Shown here: positions 24,920-34,163 of the stretch, one piece after another | Layout of the letters: every line of letters begins with the position of its first letter | How positions within the stretch are numbered: the stretch's first letter is position 1 | Notes under the pieces: model-generated | What the model was told of the DNA's origin: nothing | The model's database searches: none | Seen by the model: only the letters and a program-made list of their open reading frames with translations | Made by a program: the position numbers and the translations under genes | NCBI RefSeq assembly: GCF_016405905.1 | Contig: NZ_JAEFCB010000016.1 | Location: 1 to 64,000 of the forward strand | DNA length: 64,000 bases | Source of the DNA: Variovorax sp. IB41 | GTDB taxonomy: Bacteria > Pseudomonadota > Gammaproteobacteria > Burkholderiales > Burkholderiaceae_C | Direction of reading: 5' to 3'

Positions 24920-26413
24920 ATGGCCGAAGCACTCGAGCAGAGCGCACTCAAGGACGTTGCCTATGCGGGCAGCGACTTTTCGTCGCTCCTTCAAAAGGAA
25001 TTCAAGCCGCGCAGCGACGAAGCCAAGAGCGCCGTCGAAGCCGCCGTGCTCACGCTCGCGCAGCAGGCGCTGAGCAACAGCACCGTCATCGGCAAGGACG
25101 TGACCAAGTCGATCCAGGCCATGATTGCCGCGATCGACGCGAAGCTCACGGACCAGGTCAACAAGATCATCCACCACCCCGACTACCAGAAGCTGGAGAG
25201 TGCGTGGCGCGGCCTGCACTACATGGTGAACAACACCGAGACCGACGAGCACCTGAAGATCCGGGTGATGGACATCTCCAAGGTGGACCTGGCCAAGAGC
25301 CTGAAGAAGTTCAAGGGCGCGGCCTGGGACCAGAGCCCGATGTTCAAGAAGATCTACGAGCAGGAATACGGCCAGTTCGGCGGCGAGCCCTTCGGCGCGC
25401 TGGTGGGCGACTACCACTTCGACCAGAGCCCGCCGGACATCGAGCTGCTCGGCGAGATGTCCAAGATCGCGGCCTCGGCGCACGCCCCCTTCATCACCGG
25501 CGCGAGCCCCAACCTGATGCAGATGGAGTCGTGGCAGGAACTGGCGAACCCGCGCGACCTGACCAAGATCTTCCTCACGCCCGAGTACGCGGGCTGGCGG
25601 TCGCTGCGCGATTCGGACGACGCCAAGTACCTGGGCCTGTGCATGCCGCGCTTCCTTGCGCGCACGCCCTACGGCGCCAACACCAACCCGGTGGAGGAGT
25701 TCGACTTCGAGGAAGACACCGCCGGCGCCGACCACAGCAAGTACGCCTGGGCCAATGCCGCGTACGCGATGGCGACCAACATCAACCGCTCGTACAAGCT
25801 CTACGGCTGGGGCTCGCGCATCCGCGGCATCGAGTCGGGTGGCGCGGTGGAGAACCTGCCGCTGCACACCTTCCCGAGCGACGACGGCGGCGTGGACCAG
25901 AAGTGCCCGACCGAAATCGCCATCAGCGACCGGCGCGAGGCCGAGCTCTCCAAGGCGGGCCTGCTCTCGCTCATCCACCGCAAGAACTCTGATTTTGCGG
26001 CCTTCATCGGCGCGCAGTCGCTGCACAAGCCGGCCGAGTACGACGACCCGGACGCCACGGCCAACGCCAACCTCGCGGCGCGCCTGCCCTACCTCTTTGC
26101 CTGCAACCGCTTTGCGCACTACCTGAAGTGCATCGTGCGCGACAAGGTCGGCAGCTTCAAGGAGCGCGACGACATGCAGCGCTGGCTCAACAAATGGATC
26201 ATGAACTACGTGGACGGGGACCCCGTCAACTCGTCCGAGGAAACCAAGGCGCGCAAGCCCCTGGCCGCGGCCGAGGTGGTGGTCGAAGAGGTCGAGGGCA
26301 ACCCCGGCTACTACACCTCCAAGTTCTTCCTGCGCCCGCACTACCAGCTGGAAGGCCTCACGGTGTCGCTGCGGCTGGTGTCCAAGCTGCCCTCGGCCAA
26401 GGGCGGCAAGTAA
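24920..26413 (+). CDS. tssC: T6SS contractile sheath large subunit TssC
   Basis: The 497-residue protein is the larger sheath subunit, with the TssC core RGLHYMVNNTETDEHLKIRV and GALVGDYHFDQSPPDIELL. The C-terminal handle ends in YYTSKFFLRPHYQLEGL. Together with TssB it forms the sheath. An 18-base palindrome begins directly after the TAA stop. Length is normal for the family. Confidence 0.96.
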   Translation: MAEALEQSALKDVAYAGSDFSSLLQKEFKPRSDEAKSAVEAAVLTLAQQALSNSTVIGKDVTKSIQAMIAAIDAKLTDQVNKIIHHPDYQKLESAWRGLHYMVNNTETDEHLKIRVMDISKVDLAKSLKKFKGAAWDQSPMFKKIYEQEYGQFGGEPFGALVGDYHFDQSPPDIELLGEMSKIAASAHAPFITGASPNLMQMESWQELANPRDLTKIFLTPEYAGWRSLRDSDDAKYLGLCMPRFLARTPYGANTNPVEEFDFEEDTAGADHSKYAWANAAYAMATNINRSYKLYGWGSRIRGIESGGAVENLPLHTFPSDDGGVDQKCPTEIAISDRREAELSKAGLLSLIHRKNSDFAAFIGAQSLHKPAEYDDPDATANANLAARLPYLFACNRFAHYLKCIVRDKVGSFKERDDMQRWLNKWIMNYVDGDPVNSSEETKARKPLAAAEVVVEEVEGNPGYYTSKFFLRPHYQLEGLTVSLRLVSKLPSAKGGK

Positions 26414-26431
26414 CGAAGGCATATGCCTTCG
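26414..26431. promoter_or_regulatory. 18-base perfect palindrome between tssC and hcp
   Basis: CGAAGGCATATGCCTTCG is fully symmetrical and starts at the first base after the tssC stop. A second GGGCC/GGCCC stem with an A-rich loop follows, and a CCC-T6 run lies near 26511-26518. The site is 120 bases before hcp. It could be a binding site for a dimeric repressor, or an RNA processing or partial termination element that adjusts the hcp to sheath ratio. Confidence 0.45.
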
Positions 26432-26550
26432 GTGGGCCTTTGAAAAAACGGCCCTCCGCTCGTTCTCCTGATAGCTCCCGGGCACCAACGCTTAGGCACC
26501 GCACGGAAGCCCTTTTTTCCTGACTCACACACAACTGAAAGGTAAGCATC

Positions 26551-27033
26551 ATGGCTGCAGACATGTTTTTGAAGCTCGAAGGCGTCGACGGCGAATCCAA
26601 GGACGATTCGCACAAGAAGGAGATCGACATCCTGGCCTGGAGCTGGGGCGCCAGCCAGTCGGGCACTGGCCACGTGGGCGGCGGCTCGGGCGCCGGCAAG
26701 GTGAGCGTGCAGGACGTCTCGATCACCAAGTACGTGGACTCCGCCTCGCACCTGCTGCTCCTGGATTGCTGCAACGGCCAGCACATCAAGAAGGGCACGC
26801 TGGTGGTGCGCAAGGCCGGCGCCACGCCGCTGGAGTACATCAAGCTCACGATGGAAGACATCCTGGTGAGCAGCATCCAGACCGGCGGCAGCGGCGGCGA
26901 AGACCGCCTGACCGAGAACATCCAGCTGAACTTCTCCAAGTTCAAGTACGAGTACACGCCCCAGAAGGCCGACGGTTCCGGCGACGGCACCAAGGAAACC
27001 GGCTGGGACATCGCGGCCAACAAGAAGGTCTGA
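26551..27033 (+). CDS. hcp: T6SS tube protein Hcp
   Basis: The 160-residue Hcp/TssD monomer forms the inner tube and carries small effectors. It shows the family opening MFLKLEGVDGES, EIDILAWSWGAS and SVQDVSITKYVDSASHLLLL, and ends with LNFSKFKYEYTP. It follows tssC after a 137-base spacer and precedes a putative effector gene, a common place for Hcp cargo. Confidence 0.94.
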   Translation: MAADMFLKLEGVDGESKDDSHKKEIDILAWSWGASQSGTGHVGGGSGAGKVSVQDVSITKYVDSASHLLLLDCCNGQHIKKGTLVVRKAGATPLEYIKLTMEDILVSSIQTGGSGGEDRLTENIQLNFSKFKYEYTPQKADGSGDGTKETGWDIAANKKV

Positions 27034-27108
27034 CGCGCTTCTCCGGCTGCCGCCAGCGGCCGGGGGGCCGCTTCATCCGCTCTCGATCGCCTTCAGCCGG
27101 AGACACGC

Positions 27109-27669
27109 ATGGCAACACTCAACCCCAAGGTCCTGCAATGGGCCAGCGCCCAGGTGGGCAAGCACATCGGCGCGCGCGAATGCTGGGACCTGGCCAACAA
27201 GGCCCTGCTGCAGGCCGGCGCCGGCACCTCGTCGGACTTCGGTCCGATGGGCGACGACGACGACTACATCTGGGGCGACGAAGTCGCGCTCAAGGATGCG
27301 CTGCCCGGCGACATCCTGCAGTACCGCGACTACGAGATGACCACGACCACCACCACCGACGTCACCTTCGCGGACGACTCCGGCTGGGTCGAAGACCCCT
27401 CGGTGATGGTGGGCCACCCGCACCACACGTCGATCCTTTCCAGGAACCCGGGCAACGGCGCCATCACGGTGCTGGAGCAGAACTACAAGGGCAACAAGGA
27501 AGCGGTGCGTTCCAGCACGATCCAGTGGAAGGGCAGCTCCACCTCGACCACCACCCGCAAGCAGATGAAGCGGCAGGACAACGGCAAGATGGAATCGGCC
27601 CTCGTGGTGGTCACGGTGGACGTGACGGTGAGCGGCACGCTCAAGGCCTATCGGCCGAAGAAGTCCTGA
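27109..27669 (+). CDS. Putative Hcp-linked peptidoglycan amidase effector (BPSL0067/NlpC-like)
   Basis: The 186-residue protein starts next to hcp. Cys25 in ARECWDLANKAL, ALPGDIL at 64-70, and His103/105/106 in VGHPHHTSIL are arranged like the Cys-His pair of NlpC/P60 or CHAP amidases, as in BPSL0067-family proteins. No signal peptide is seen, which suits T6SS cargo. A run of Thr codons (78-83) is odd. No immunity gene lies downstream, since a terminator comes next. Amidase function is inferred, not certain. Confidence 0.55.
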   Translation: MATLNPKVLQWASAQVGKHIGARECWDLANKALLQAGAGTSSDFGPMGDDDDYIWGDEVALKDALPGDILQYRDYEMTTTTTTDVTFADDSGWVEDPSVMVGHPHHTSILSRNPGNGAITVLEQNYKGNKEAVRSSTIQWKGSSTSTTTRKQMKRQDNGKMESALVVVTVDVTVSGTLKAYRPKKS

Positions 27670-27709
27670 CCTCCCGACCCTGCGAACGAACCGAGATAGA
27701 GAGAGGAGT

Positions 27710-27737
27710 CCGGGCCCGCAAGGGCCCGGCTTCTTTT
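27710..27737 (+). terminator. Rho-independent terminator after the hcp-effector operon
   Basis: CCGGGCCC-GCAA-GGGCCCGG is an 8-bp GC stem with a tetraloop, followed by CTTCTTTT. It ends the plus-strand transcript and separates it from the convergent phosphatase gene. Confidence 0.85.
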
Positions 27738-27748
27738 CCGATTCGCCG

Positions 27749-28588
27749 CTAGTCCGCCGGCTTGTCGGGCGCGGCGGCCGGCTCGTCGATCGGCGCCGGC
27801 ATCGTCACCTCCTCGAGCGCCGGCATCAGCCGCGTCGCATCGTCGATGTCATCGGCAATCACCCACAGCGTGAGCGCGGTGTAGTTGTCGTGGCCCGGCT
27901 TGGCGCGCGCCTTGATCTGCGTATCGAGCTGCTCGGTCCACTGGCTGGGCGTGCGCGAGGCATGCAGCGTGTCGACCAGGCATTCGTCGCCCAACGGCTC
28001 CCACACGCCGTCGCTGCACAGGAGCAGCACGTCGCCCGACACGAGGCGCATGCGGTCGGACACGGCGATGTCGGGCGCCTCCTCGATCGAGCCGAGCGCC
28101 GACAGCAGCATGTTGCGCTGCGGATGCAGGCGCGCGCCCTCCTCGTCGAGCATGCCGCCCGCCACCATCTGCTGCACCAGGCTGTGGTCGGTGGTGCGCG
28201 CCACGATGGCGCCGCCCCGAAAAAGGTACGCGCGGCTGTCGCCGCTGTGCACCCAGGCGAGCGCCTGGTTCTCCAGGTCGATGGCTGCGAACACCACCGT
28301 GGAGCGCATGCCCGCGAGCTTGCCGCCCTCGGCCTGGCGCGCGACCACGTCGCGGTTGGCCTGCTCGACCAGCGTGCGCAGCGTGAATTCGTCCAGCCCC
28401 GGCGCCGCCGAGAAGCCGCCCAACATGCTCGTGCGCGCCGTGGCCGCGGCCACGTCGCCGCCGCCATGGCCGCCCGCGCCGTCGGCCACCAGGCAGGCGA
28501 CATAGCGCTCGTCGTGCCAGTGGCCGTGGACGTCCTCGTTGTAGGTGCGGCCGCCCTGTCGGGACAACGTGACGATTTCGATTTCCAA
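27749..28588 (-). CDS. pppA: PP2C-family protein phosphatase of the T6SS (PppA-like)
   Basis: The 279-residue PP2C phosphatase has motifs TYNEDVHGHW, VADGAGGHGGGDVAA, VHSGDSRAYLF and LLLCSDGVWE, with the metal-binding Asp residues in place. In T6SS it removes phosphate from the FHA protein phosphorylated by PpkA and shuts firing down. The start is TTG at 28588 with GAGG upstream; no ATG is available nearby. It follows the FHA gene by 91 bases on the same strand. Confidence 0.88.
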   Translation of the reverse strand: MEIEIVTLSRQGGRTYNEDVHGHWHDERYVACLVADGAGGHGGGDVAAATARTSMLGGFSAAPGLDEFTLRTLVEQANRDVVARQAEGGKLAGMRSTVVFAAIDLENQALAWVHSGDSRAYLFRGGAIVARTTDHSLVQQMVAGGMLDEEGARLHPQRNMLLSALGSIEEAPDIAVSDRMRLVSGDVLLLCSDGVWEPLGDECLVDTLHASRTPSQWTEQLDTQIKARAKPGHDNYTALTLWVIADDIDDATRLMPALEEVTMPAPIDEPAAAPDKPAD

Positions 28589-28679
28589 GCGGGGTGCCTC
28601 GCGTGTGCTGGTGTTGTTGTGGTGGCTTCGACCGAGGCCGTCGTTCTGCTTTTTTTGCTTTTGCTTTTGTTCTTCTGCG

Positions 28680-30383
28680 TCACTGACCGTCGGACTTCAG
28701 GCGCGCCATCTGCTCTTCGTAGGCCTGGAGAAAGGCCTTGCCGAAGAGGTTGTGGAAATCGTCTTCCGCCTCGCTCGCGATGCCGCCGTAGAGCGCCACG
28801 AACTGGTCCCAGAGCTTGGCCTTGCGGTTGGCCGCGAAGATGGCGTCGAGCGCCGACTTCGCGCTGATCTTCTTCTCGAGCTCCTCGGGCTCGAAGCGCC
28901 CGATGACATGCGCGAGCGCCGCTCGCATGCCCACCATCACGCCGAACTGATGCGCGCGCAGGTCGTTGAAGGCATCGCGCATCGCCGCCTCCGGCGGCAT
29001 GAAGCCGCGCACGCCCGGCCCGAGCAGGTGCGCGAGCGCCACCTCCACCGTGGGCGAGAACTTCAGCGGGTTGTTGGCCTGCGCCGCGATCATCGTCACC
29101 TCGGCGCGCACCTCGCGCTTGAACTCCTGGCGCGTGAGCAGGAGCTGCAGCGTGCCTTCGGTGGCGCTGCGAAGCATCGAGCCGATGCGCTCCATGAGGC
29201 CGGGCGTGAGCATCTCGGGCGGCTGGTGCGTGCTGGCCAGGCCGCGCAGGAACGCGGCGAGCAGCTCGTCGTCGGAGGCCGTGCGTTCGGCACGCGGCGC
29301 GGCCGCGCGCTGCACGGGTGGCGCAGGAGGTGGCGCAGGTGGGGGCGGCAATGGAGGCAGCGACTCCAGCGGCCTGCTCCCCAGCTCGGGGCCGCTGATG
29401 CGGATCGGCTGGCCCGTGATGTCGTCGAACTGCGGCAGCACCTCCGCGGGTGCCGCGGCCACCGGTGCGGGTGCTGGAGGAGGTGGTGGCGGCGGTGTCA
29501 CCGCCTTCGGCGGCGTGAAGCCGAACTGGTCGATCGGCAGGTGGTCGGAGCGCGGCGTCGGCGTGGGCGGTGCCGCGCTCTGCAGCGCAGCCAGCGGATC
29601 TGCGGAAGAAGCCGTGTTCGGCTGCAGCAGCGGATCGGCCAGCGGCGACAGCGCGAGCGGATCGCCGCCGATGCCGCCACCGCCGCCCATGCCGCCGAAC
29701 AGCTCGTCGATGCCCGAGGCCTTGCCATGCGCGGGCGGCGCGCCGAGGTCGGAGAAATCGTCGAGCGCCCCCATGCCCGCGGACGGCGCGGAACTCGGCG
29801 TGGGCCCGAGCAGGTTGGCGAACGGATCGACCTGCGCGGCCTGCGCATTGCGCGAGCCCGTCTCCATCGGGTCGGGAAAGAGCAGCGACTCGGCGCTGGC
29901 GGGTGCGGGTGCCCTTGCGGCACCGGACGAAGCGGGCGCGGGTGCAGGCGGCGAGCCGAGCCCCGCGAGCAGGTCCGCGAACGGATCGTCGCTCGTGCTC
30001 GCGGCAGCAGCAGCACCGGCCGGTGCCGACATGATGGTGTTGGGAATCGCCAGCGACGGCGGCGCCGCCGCGGCCGTCATGCGCACGCTGAGCTCGAAGC
30101 TGCCGACGACCAGCCGCGCGCCATCGGTGAGCGGCGCCTCCTTGCCAGAGCCCAGCGACACGCCGTTGCACTGCATCGGATTGCTGCCCCGGTCGATCAC
30201 GAAATACTGGCCGTCGCGGCACAGCACCTGCGCATGCACGCGCGAGACGGTGCGGTCCGGATCGTCCAGCACCAGCGTGTTGGTGTCGGCCCGGCCGATG
30301 GTGCCCCCGTTGGGCCCGAAATCGGCGGCGATGGGCTGCCCCGCCGGAGCGCCTTGCCGGGTGATGACAGCGATATGGATCAT
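28680..30383 (-). CDS. tagH: FHA-domain T6SS protein TagH/Fha
   Basis: The 567-residue protein has an N-terminal FHA domain (GGTIGRADTN, TVSRVHAQV, PMQCNGVSL) that binds phosphothreonine. A long Pro/Ala-rich linker (about residues 100-370) follows, then a C-terminal TagH domain (about 370-560, LLTRQEFKREVRAE). It is the substrate and effector of the PpkA kinase and promotes T6SS assembly. It is transcribed with the phosphatase. The linker is low complexity, which is usual for this family. Confidence 0.92.
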   Translation of the reverse strand: MIHIAVITRQGAPAGQPIAADFGPNGGTIGRADTNTLVLDDPDRTVSRVHAQVLCRDGQYFVIDRGSNPMQCNGVSLGSGKEAPLTDGARLVVGSFELSVRMTAAAAPPSLAIPNTIMSAPAGAAAAASTSDDPFADLLAGLGSPPAPAPASSGAARAPAPASAESLLFPDPMETGSRNAQAAQVDPFANLLGPTPSSAPSAGMGALDDFSDLGAPPAHGKASGIDELFGGMGGGGGIGGDPLALSPLADPLLQPNTASSADPLAALQSAAPPTPTPRSDHLPIDQFGFTPPKAVTPPPPPPPAPAPVAAAPAEVLPQFDDITGQPIRISGPELGSRPLESLPPLPPPPAPPPAPPVQRAAAPRAERTASDDELLAAFLRGLASTHQPPEMLTPGLMERIGSMLRSATEGTLQLLLTRQEFKREVRAEVTMIAAQANNPLKFSPTVEVALAHLLGPGVRGFMPPEAAMRDAFNDLRAHQFGVMVGMRAALAHVIGRFEPEELEKKISAKSALDAIFAANRKAKLWDQFVALYGGIASEAEDDFHNLFGKAFLQAYEEQMARLKSDGQ

Positions 30384-30505
30384 GAATCGGCCCCCGAGGC
30401 TCTAGGCCTTTCTATGCCCGTACACAGCCCGTGCGCGCACGGCGTGCAAGGGCGAAAAAACTCAGAAGGAGTATTCATTCCGTGGGGCACGTTGGCAATC
30501 TCGCC

Positions 30506-30676
30506 TTAAGAGGTATGCCATTGCAGCCAAGCGGCAATGGTGGTGAAGATGAATGCGATGAGGAGCCAGGTGCGCACGGCGGCATCGATGCGCCGTGGCG
30601 CATGCCGCGCCCATCGCGCCGTGGCCGCGATCAGGAAGACAACAGCCAGCGCAGCGAGGATGTGCCGGGCTTGCAT
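30506..30676 (-). CDS. Small two-helix membrane protein
   Basis: A 56-residue protein starts MQARHILAALAVVFLIAATA and has a second hydrophobic helix (TWLLIAFIFTTIAAWLQW). GAAGAG lies just before the ATG, and the gene begins four bases after the stop of the ketosynthase/HEAT gene, so it is in the same operon. No family is recognised. It may help anchor a neighbouring T6SS protein or have an unrelated role. Confidence 0.5.
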   Translation of the reverse strand: MQARHILAALAVVFLIAATARWARHAPRRIDAAVRTWLLIAFIFTTIAAWLQWHTS

Positions 30677-30680
30677 CTCT

Positions 30681-33044
30681 TCAAGCCGCCAGCGCATCGA
30701 GCCAGCGCTGCTGCCGCCAGGCCGGGGCACCAACGGGAAACAACGCGGTTCCGGGTTGCAGGAGACCCAGGTGCTGGGCTGCCGCCGCGCGCTGGCGCTG
30801 ATGGCCATGGCGCAGCACCCGCACGCAGTGCGCCAGCCCGGGCGGCTGGCCCAGGAAGTAGCGAACGCCGGGCGTGAAGACATGGCCGTCGGCCTGCCAC
30901 CAGCGGTCGATCGCCGGGGCGTCGGGCCACGGCAGATCGGCGTCTTCGTCCTCGGCGACGTTGTCGTCGTCCGGATCGTCCGTGAGCCCGCGGCTGCCGC
31001 GTCCGGCCGATGCGCCTCTGAGCGAGGATGCCCGCACGGAAAGTCCGGTGATCGTGCGCAGCGACTCGGCCGCGATCCGCGCCGACTCGGGATGGTCCAG
31101 TTGCTTGATCAGCCACGGCACGAGCTGCGCATCGCCCGCGGCGCCGCAGGCCTCGATGAGCCGGCGCAGCGCCGGGCGTCCCTCGGCGCCCTGTATGGCC
31201 TGTGCCATCTGCCCGAGCACGTGGCGCGCCCGCGGCAGCTCCGCGGCGCGCACGAACAGCGCCAGCGCCTCGGGCGCCTCGGCCGTGCCGCCCTCGGCGA
31301 TCTGCTGGAGCACCTCGATGGCGGGATGCGCATCCCCCAGCAACAACGCCGCGCCCGCGGCGCGCAGGCGCACCCGCGCGCTCCCGTGCGCGAGGTTCTC
31401 GCGCACCCGATCGATGCTGCCCATGACGCCGACCTCGCCCGCCAGTTGCAGCGCCCGGGCGCGAACCGCGTCGTCGCCGTCGTCCAGCAGCGCCCACAGC
31501 AAGTCGCCGGGCGGCGTGCGGTGCAGGTGCATCGCGGCAGTGGCCAGGTAGCGCGCCAGCGGCGCGTCCGCGGCGGCCATCTTCACCACAAGCCCCTGCA
31601 GGGCCTTGCTGGAAACCCAGCCGAACGCGCCCACCAGGCTCTCGTTGCAGACCTCGTCTTCGACCTGGACGCCCGCTGCCGCTGCCAGGACCTCCCGCAC
31701 ATGCATCGTGTCGCCCGACTCCACCGCCAGCACCGTGGGCGCGAACAGCCCGCCGGGTCCGGCATCTTCGGCGCACGCGATGCAGGCCTTCCAGCCTTCG
31801 GCCTCGGTGGTGCGAAGCAACGCGATGTGCGCGTCGATGCGCTCGTCGAAACCGGCGAGCCGCTTGAGCGTGTCCCGCCCGCCGACCAGTCTCGCGCGAT
31901 GCTGGACCAGCCATGCGAGTTCGTGCGGGAGCCGCTCGATCTGCCGCGCGACCACGGCCCGCGCCGACGGCGCCGCACCGCCCGCACGAGCGAAAGCGCG
32001 AAAGGGTGGCGTTCGCGCGCCGTCGGCCGGCGCGATCAGGCAGGCGCCGCGCATCTCCCCTTCGGAGGACGACTCGCACACCGCGACGGCGCCTGGCGCG
32101 TAGCCCCAGTACATCGCGTGCGCCCCGACGATCACCTGCAAGGGCAAGGTGGCGCACCCCACGTCGCCCGTGAATGCCGGCAGGTGGATGCACGGCAGGC
32201 CGTCGCGCCAGGCGCGGTACTGCCGCGCGAGCAGGGCCGTCGACTCCCATGCGCGGTAGCGCTCGCCGTTGATGTCGGTGATGCGCCATTCGATCTGTTC
32301 CTCGGCCGCCCCGGCCCGGCGCAGCGCCGCATCGATCGCGCGCTGCAGCCCGCTGCCCACCGAATAGCGGTCGGTGCGCAGGCTGTCGGCCTCCTGCGCC
32401 TGGGCCGCGCCCAGCACGCAGGCCATCGCGGGCTCCGAGAAAGGCCCCGAGGCACGGCCCGTCAGAAAGAAGGCGGCCGCCTCGCCGGGGATCAGGCCGA
32501 ACGGGTTGGCGGCTTCGTGCAGCCTCCCGCTGTCGTGCAGGCGTTCGCGATCCTCGTCGTTGAGCATCGAATCGACGCCGCCGATCAGCGCCGCATCGAT
32601 CTCGTTGCGCGCGAGCAGCGCATCGGCAAGTTGCATGGCGCCCGCGGCCGATGCGTGGCCTTCCAGCAGCACGCGCGAGTGCGGCGAGGGCCGCAGGCCC
32701 AGGCTGCGCATCGCCCGCGCGATGAAGGCGTGGCCCGTGCCGTCCAGCGTGATCGCTTGGCGGCGAAACGGCTCGGGCAGGGCCACGAACAGCGCGCAGC
32801 GCGCGATGTCGCCGGCATAGGCGGCCAGGCATTCGCGCACCGCGCGCAGCAGCATCTTGCGCAGCCAGGCCTCCTGCGAGGGCTTCAACTTGCCGGCCGC
32901 GGGCACGGGCGCCGCCAGCAGCGGATCGCCCGTGTCGGGCAGCACCGCCTCGACGCCGCTCAGCCCGGCGCGGATGGCCGCGCAGGTCTGCGCGGCATCC
33001 ATGCCGACGGCCGTGACGCATCCGGTGGCGTAGATCAGTTGCAT
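30681..33044 (-). CDS. Ketosynthase-like domain fused to a TIGR02270 HEAT-repeat protein
   Basis: The 787-residue protein has two parts. The first (about 1-330) looks like a beta-ketoacyl synthase/thiolase fold (IYATGCVTAVGMDAAQ, ALIGGVDSML, NPFGLIPGEAAAFFL). The position of the usual catalytic Cys is His130 in EGHASAAGAM, so it is probably inactive. The second (about 380-787) matches the TIGR02270 family of HEAT-like repeats found in T6SS loci (RLAGFDERIDAHIALLR onward). The family's role is unknown. The two are often separate genes; here they are one continuous reading frame. Confidence 0.75.
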   Translation of the reverse strand: MQLIYATGCVTAVGMDAAQTCAAIRAGLSGVEAVLPDTGDPLLAAPVPAAGKLKPSQEAWLRKMLLRAVRECLAAYAGDIARCALFVALPEPFRRQAITLDGTGHAFIARAMRSLGLRPSPHSRVLLEGHASAAGAMQLADALLARNEIDAALIGGVDSMLNDEDRERLHDSGRLHEAANPFGLIPGEAAAFFLTGRASGPFSEPAMACVLGAAQAQEADSLRTDRYSVGSGLQRAIDAALRRAGAAEEQIEWRITDINGERYRAWESTALLARQYRAWRDGLPCIHLPAFTGDVGCATLPLQVIVGAHAMYWGYAPGAVAVCESSSEGEMRGACLIAPADGARTPPFRAFARAGGAAPSARAVVARQIERLPHELAWLVQHRARLVGGRDTLKRLAGFDERIDAHIALLRTTEAEGWKACIACAEDAGPGGLFAPTVLAVESGDTMHVREVLAAAAGVQVEDEVCNESLVGAFGWVSSKALQGLVVKMAAADAPLARYLATAAMHLHRTPPGDLLWALLDDGDDAVRARALQLAGEVGVMGSIDRVRENLAHGSARVRLRAAGAALLLGDAHPAIEVLQQIAEGGTAEAPEALALFVRAAELPRARHVLGQMAQAIQGAEGRPALRRLIEACGAAGDAQLVPWLIKQLDHPESARIAAESLRTITGLSVRASSLRGASAGRGSRGLTDDPDDDNVAEDEDADLPWPDAPAIDRWWQADGHVFTPGVRYFLGQPPGLAHCVRVLRHGHQRQRAAAAQHLGLLQPGTALFPVGAPAWRQQRWLDALAA

Positions 33045-33069
33045 GCCGCAGCGCCCGGCTTCGGCCGGC

Positions 33070-34149
33070 TCATTGAGCGAGCGCCGGCGCGTCGCGCCCG
33101 ACATAGCGCTTGCCGCGCTCTTGCGCGCGCAGCCAGGCCGGCGAGACATCGCCGATGACGATTTCGCGCACCAGGCCCAGCGTGCGCAGCCCGGTGAGGC
33201 AATGCCGCGCCAGCACGGACACGGTGCGCGCCTCGGCATCCACGTACACCGTGTCCGTGCGCAGGCGATGCCTCGCCATGCCCGTGGAGTGCAGCACGGT
33301 GACGCCGATGTCGGGGGCCGGCATGCGAAAGCGCCAGAGGCCCTCGGGCGTGAGGTTGGCCAGTTGCACTTCTTCGTCCGGCATCGCGTGCGGCCACTGC
33401 TGATCGAGCGGGGCGCATTGCGCGAAGCGCGGATCGAGATCGACCGGCGGCAGCGGCCAGCGCGAATCCGTCCAGGCCTTGTCGTAGGTTCCGGCATGGT
33501 TCAGGCGCGGCGTCCAGTTGGGCGCGACAGCACCGAAGCCGGCCACCGGAAACGCGGTGTCGGACGCGCCCATCGTGTGTCCGAAAGGCCCGATGTTGGG
33601 CAGATCGCTGGCGACCGACGGGTCCGACGAGGCTGCACCGCGCCAGCCCACACCCACGGGGTTTTCCAGATGGCATGCGCTCACCGCGGCCGCGGGGTCG
33701 CGCACGCTGCCGCCGAACGCGCGCTCGTAGCGCAGCGGCATGGCGACGAAGGGTTGCGGCGATGAGAAGCGGGTGCCGGTGAGTCCGGCCCGCTGCCTGT
33801 CGCCAGTGAGGGTCAGCACCTTGCGCCAGCCGCCGACGCGCACGCCCACGGCCATCTCCGTCACCGCCTTGCCATGCGGCGCGTGGGCGGTGGCGTTGAG
33901 GATGAAATCGACCGCGGGCTTGGCCGCGGTCGCCGCGCTCGCCCGCCGCAGCGACGACCGGCCCGGCACGCCGCCCGGCTCGTCGCCCAGCGGCGGCGGC
34001 ACCTGCTCGGGCAGGGCAAAGGGCTCGCCCGCGTCATCGAAGCCGTAGGTCGCGCACACGAGGATGCAGAAGAACAGCTGCCCGTCCCGGTCCATCAGCA
34101 GCATGCACTGCTGCGCGAAGGGCGTGGTGTTGAAGATCGCGGGCGTCAT
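33070..34149 (-). CDS. DUF2169-domain T6SS accessory protein
   Basis: The 359-residue protein has the DUF2169 pattern: FILNATAHAPHGKAVTEMAV, PLRYERAFGG, ENPVGVGW and NHAGTYDKAW. DUF2169 proteins act as adaptors or chaperones for PAAR/VgrG effectors. It lies next to the ketosynthase-like gene and downstream of the DUF4150 effector and its small partners. The start at 34149 gives MTPAIFNTTPFAQQC; the upstream frame lacks family character. Confidence 0.82.
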   Translation of the reverse strand: MTPAIFNTTPFAQQCMLLMDRDGQLFFCILVCATYGFDDAGEPFALPEQVPPPLGDEPGGVPGRSSLRRASAATAAKPAVDFILNATAHAPHGKAVTEMAVGVRVGGWRKVLTLTGDRQRAGLTGTRFSSPQPFVAMPLRYERAFGGSVRDPAAAVSACHLENPVGVGWRGAASSDPSVASDLPNIGPFGHTMGASDTAFPVAGFGAVAPNWTPRLNHAGTYDKAWTDSRWPLPPVDLDPRFAQCAPLDQQWPHAMPDEEVQLANLTPEGLWRFRMPAPDIGVTVLHSTGMARHRLRTDTVYVDAEARTVSVLARHCLTGLRTLGLVREIVIGDVSPAWLRAQERGKRYVGRDAPALAQ

Positions 34150-34163
34150 GCGCGGGCACCGTG

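Noticed and set aside
28589..28679. T-rich run between the FHA and phosphatase genes as a terminator
   Set aside because: On the transcribed minus strand it reads as an A-rich stretch without a stem, so it cannot end the transcript; the two genes are probably co-transcribed.
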